Shown here in pieces: positions 63,147 to 64,000 of a DNA stretch of 64,000 nucleotides. Every line of letters starts with the position of its first letter. The first letter of the stretch is position 1. The stretch covers positions 6,203,001-6,267,000 of the forward strand of contig AP018172.1 of assembly GCA_002368175.1 (NCBI GenBank). The letters run 5' to 3'. The position numbers and the translations under genes were made by a program. Under the pieces are notes generated by a model that ran no database searches, had not been told where the DNA came from, and worked only from the letters and a program-made list of their open reading frames with translations. The DNA is from Calothrix sp. NIES-2098. GTDB lineage: Bacteria > Cyanobacteriota > Cyanobacteriia > Cyanobacteriales > Nostocaceae.

Positions 63147-64000
63147 ATGGACAGTTTGAGCCAAAATAATTTGGCAGTTGTTAAAGGCGATCGCTGGGTG
63201 GAAGGCATGAACTCTTGGCAAAAGACGATAGGGAATCTCCTTCCTTGGAGGTTCGCTGGTTTAAGGTGGCTGATGACATTGTTAATAGTCTTGAGTTTGG
63301 TAAGCTGCGGTGAGAAAGCTGCCAGCCAAGATATATCTGTTAGTTATGGAGCGAAACCACAACAGATATCCAAAGAATTTTCCGAAGTTTCCCCACCAGG
63401 GACAATCCAAGAATTGCGCCCAGCTTTGGAAGTTTATCAGCCGCAAGTAGCAATAGTTACACCTCAACCTGATGAAGTCCTCCAAGAAAATAAAGTTACA
63501 GTCCGCTTTCAGGTGAAGGATTTACCAATATTTAAGAACTCGCAATTAGAATTAGGCCCCCATCTCCACGTAATTCTCGACAACCAACCATATGTAGCTG
63601 TTTACGATTTAAATCAGCCCTTGGTTTTCTCAGATCTATCCCCAGGTACTCATACTTTACGCGTCTTTGCTTCCCGCCCTTGGCATGAAAGCTTCAAAAA
63701 TGAAGGTGCTTACGCCCAGACAAAGTTTCACATTGTCACCAAAACCGAAGATAACAATCCCGATCCATCGCTACCTCTACTAACTTACAGCCGTCCTAAG
63801 GGTGACTACGGATCTGAACCAATCCTACTAGACTTTTACTTAACAAATGCGCCTCTCCACTTGGTTGCTCAAGACAACCCAAACGACAATCTCAGTGATT
63901 GGCGGATTCGTTGCACAATTAATGGTGAAAGCTTTGTTCTCGATCGCTGGCAAGCAATTTACCTCAAAGGCTTCAAACCTGGTAAAAATTGGGTGAAATT
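63147..64000 (+). CDS. Putative lipoprotein, partial (runs off the window)
   Basis: At least 284 residues, open from ATG 63147 to the end of the window. A polar N-terminus of ~40 residues is followed by a hydrophobic stretch (LRWLMTLLIVLSLVSCGE) ending in a lipobox-like LVSC, so it is probably a lipoprotein or membrane-anchored; an ATG at 63207 nearer the signal is a possible alternative start. The remaining part is beta-rich (VRFQVKDLPIFKNSQLELGP, HTLRVFASRPWHESFKNEGA), like conserved cyanobacterial hypothetical proteins. Not recognised further. Confidence 0.7.
   Translation, partial: MDSLSQNNLAVVKGDRWVEGMNSWQKTIGNLLPWRFAGLRWLMTLLIVLSLVSCGEKAASQDISVSYGAKPQQISKEFSEVSPPGTIQELRPALEVYQPQVAIVTPQPDEVLQENKVTVRFQVKDLPIFKNSQLELGPHLHVILDNQPYVAVYDLNQPLVFSDLSPGTHTLRVFASRPWHESFKNEGAYAQTKFHIVTKTEDNNPDPSLPLLTYSRPKGDYGSEPILLDFYLTNAPLHLVAQDNPNDNLSDWRIRCTINGESFVLDRWQAIYLKGFKPGKNWVK

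Noticed and set aside
1..64000. tRNA, rRNA or tmRNA genes
   Set aside because: No cloverleaf with a GGTTCGAATCC-type arm and no rRNA-like blocks were seen on either strand. Reading by eye could still miss one.

Overview
The window is chromosomal DNA of a filamentous, very probably heterocyst-forming cyanobacterium (Nostocales). The evidence is photosystem I genes (psaA, psaB and a 45-residue psaX), many HIP1 octamers (GCGATCGC), heptanucleotide short tandem repeats, and many cyanobacterial families (DUF1824, DUF928, ComFB, CHASE2-GGDEF-EAL, TPR-CHAT, vMAP-type NB-ARC). No transposase, tRNA, rRNA or CRISPR array was found.

Layout. 0.2-6.5 kb: a plus-strand exopolysaccharide operon (HepC-like sugar transferase, methyltransferase, three glycosyltransferases, Wzy-like polymerase). 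6.5-16.4 kb: mostly minus-strand housekeeping and conserved genes (alpha/beta hydrolase, purT, pentapeptide protein, ABC-F ATPase, DUF1824, prohibitin, SH3 protein), with two orphan membrane proteins and a decayed HigBA-type toxin-antitoxin pair. 16.9-19.2 kb: a nucleoside salvage trio (ribokinase, cytosine deaminase, nucleoside hydrolase). 19.3-22.7 kb: small secreted proteins, two of them related, plus a degenerate paralogue. 22.7-27.4 kb: a coiled-coil protein of unknown function inside HIP1-dense non-coding DNA, next to a STAND NTPase without a sensor domain. 27.4-34.6 kb: hybrid histidine kinase, amino-acid permease, psaX, lipA, response regulator and a membrane GTPase. 35-41.7 kb: two conserved small genes, phoD and a NACHT-HEAT NTPase, with unusual repeats among them. 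42-51.7 kb: CHASE2-GGDEF-EAL, DUF928, ComFB, an adhesin remnant, TPR-CHAT and a DUF697 GTPase. 51.8-58 kb: larE, DUF4864, SGNH hydrolase, small regulators, a solitary DNA methyltransferase, cynS and a gene broken by a 14-bp duplication. 58-62.7 kb: psaA-psaB. The window ends inside a lipoprotein gene.

How genes may work together. The first six genes would build and polymerise a surface polysaccharide. The salvage trio would release bases and ribose from nucleosides, phosphorylate the ribose and deaminate cytosine. The 42-50 kb block places a c-di-GMP enzyme near a ComFB protein (a family with reported cyclic-dinucleotide binding) and a caspase-like CHAT protein; a signalling link is inference only. 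The most unusual DNA is a 12 x 21-bp array before the NACHT gene, two ~100-bp repeats around a CPCC gene whose hairpin stem shows a compensatory change, and several recent-looking gene decays.
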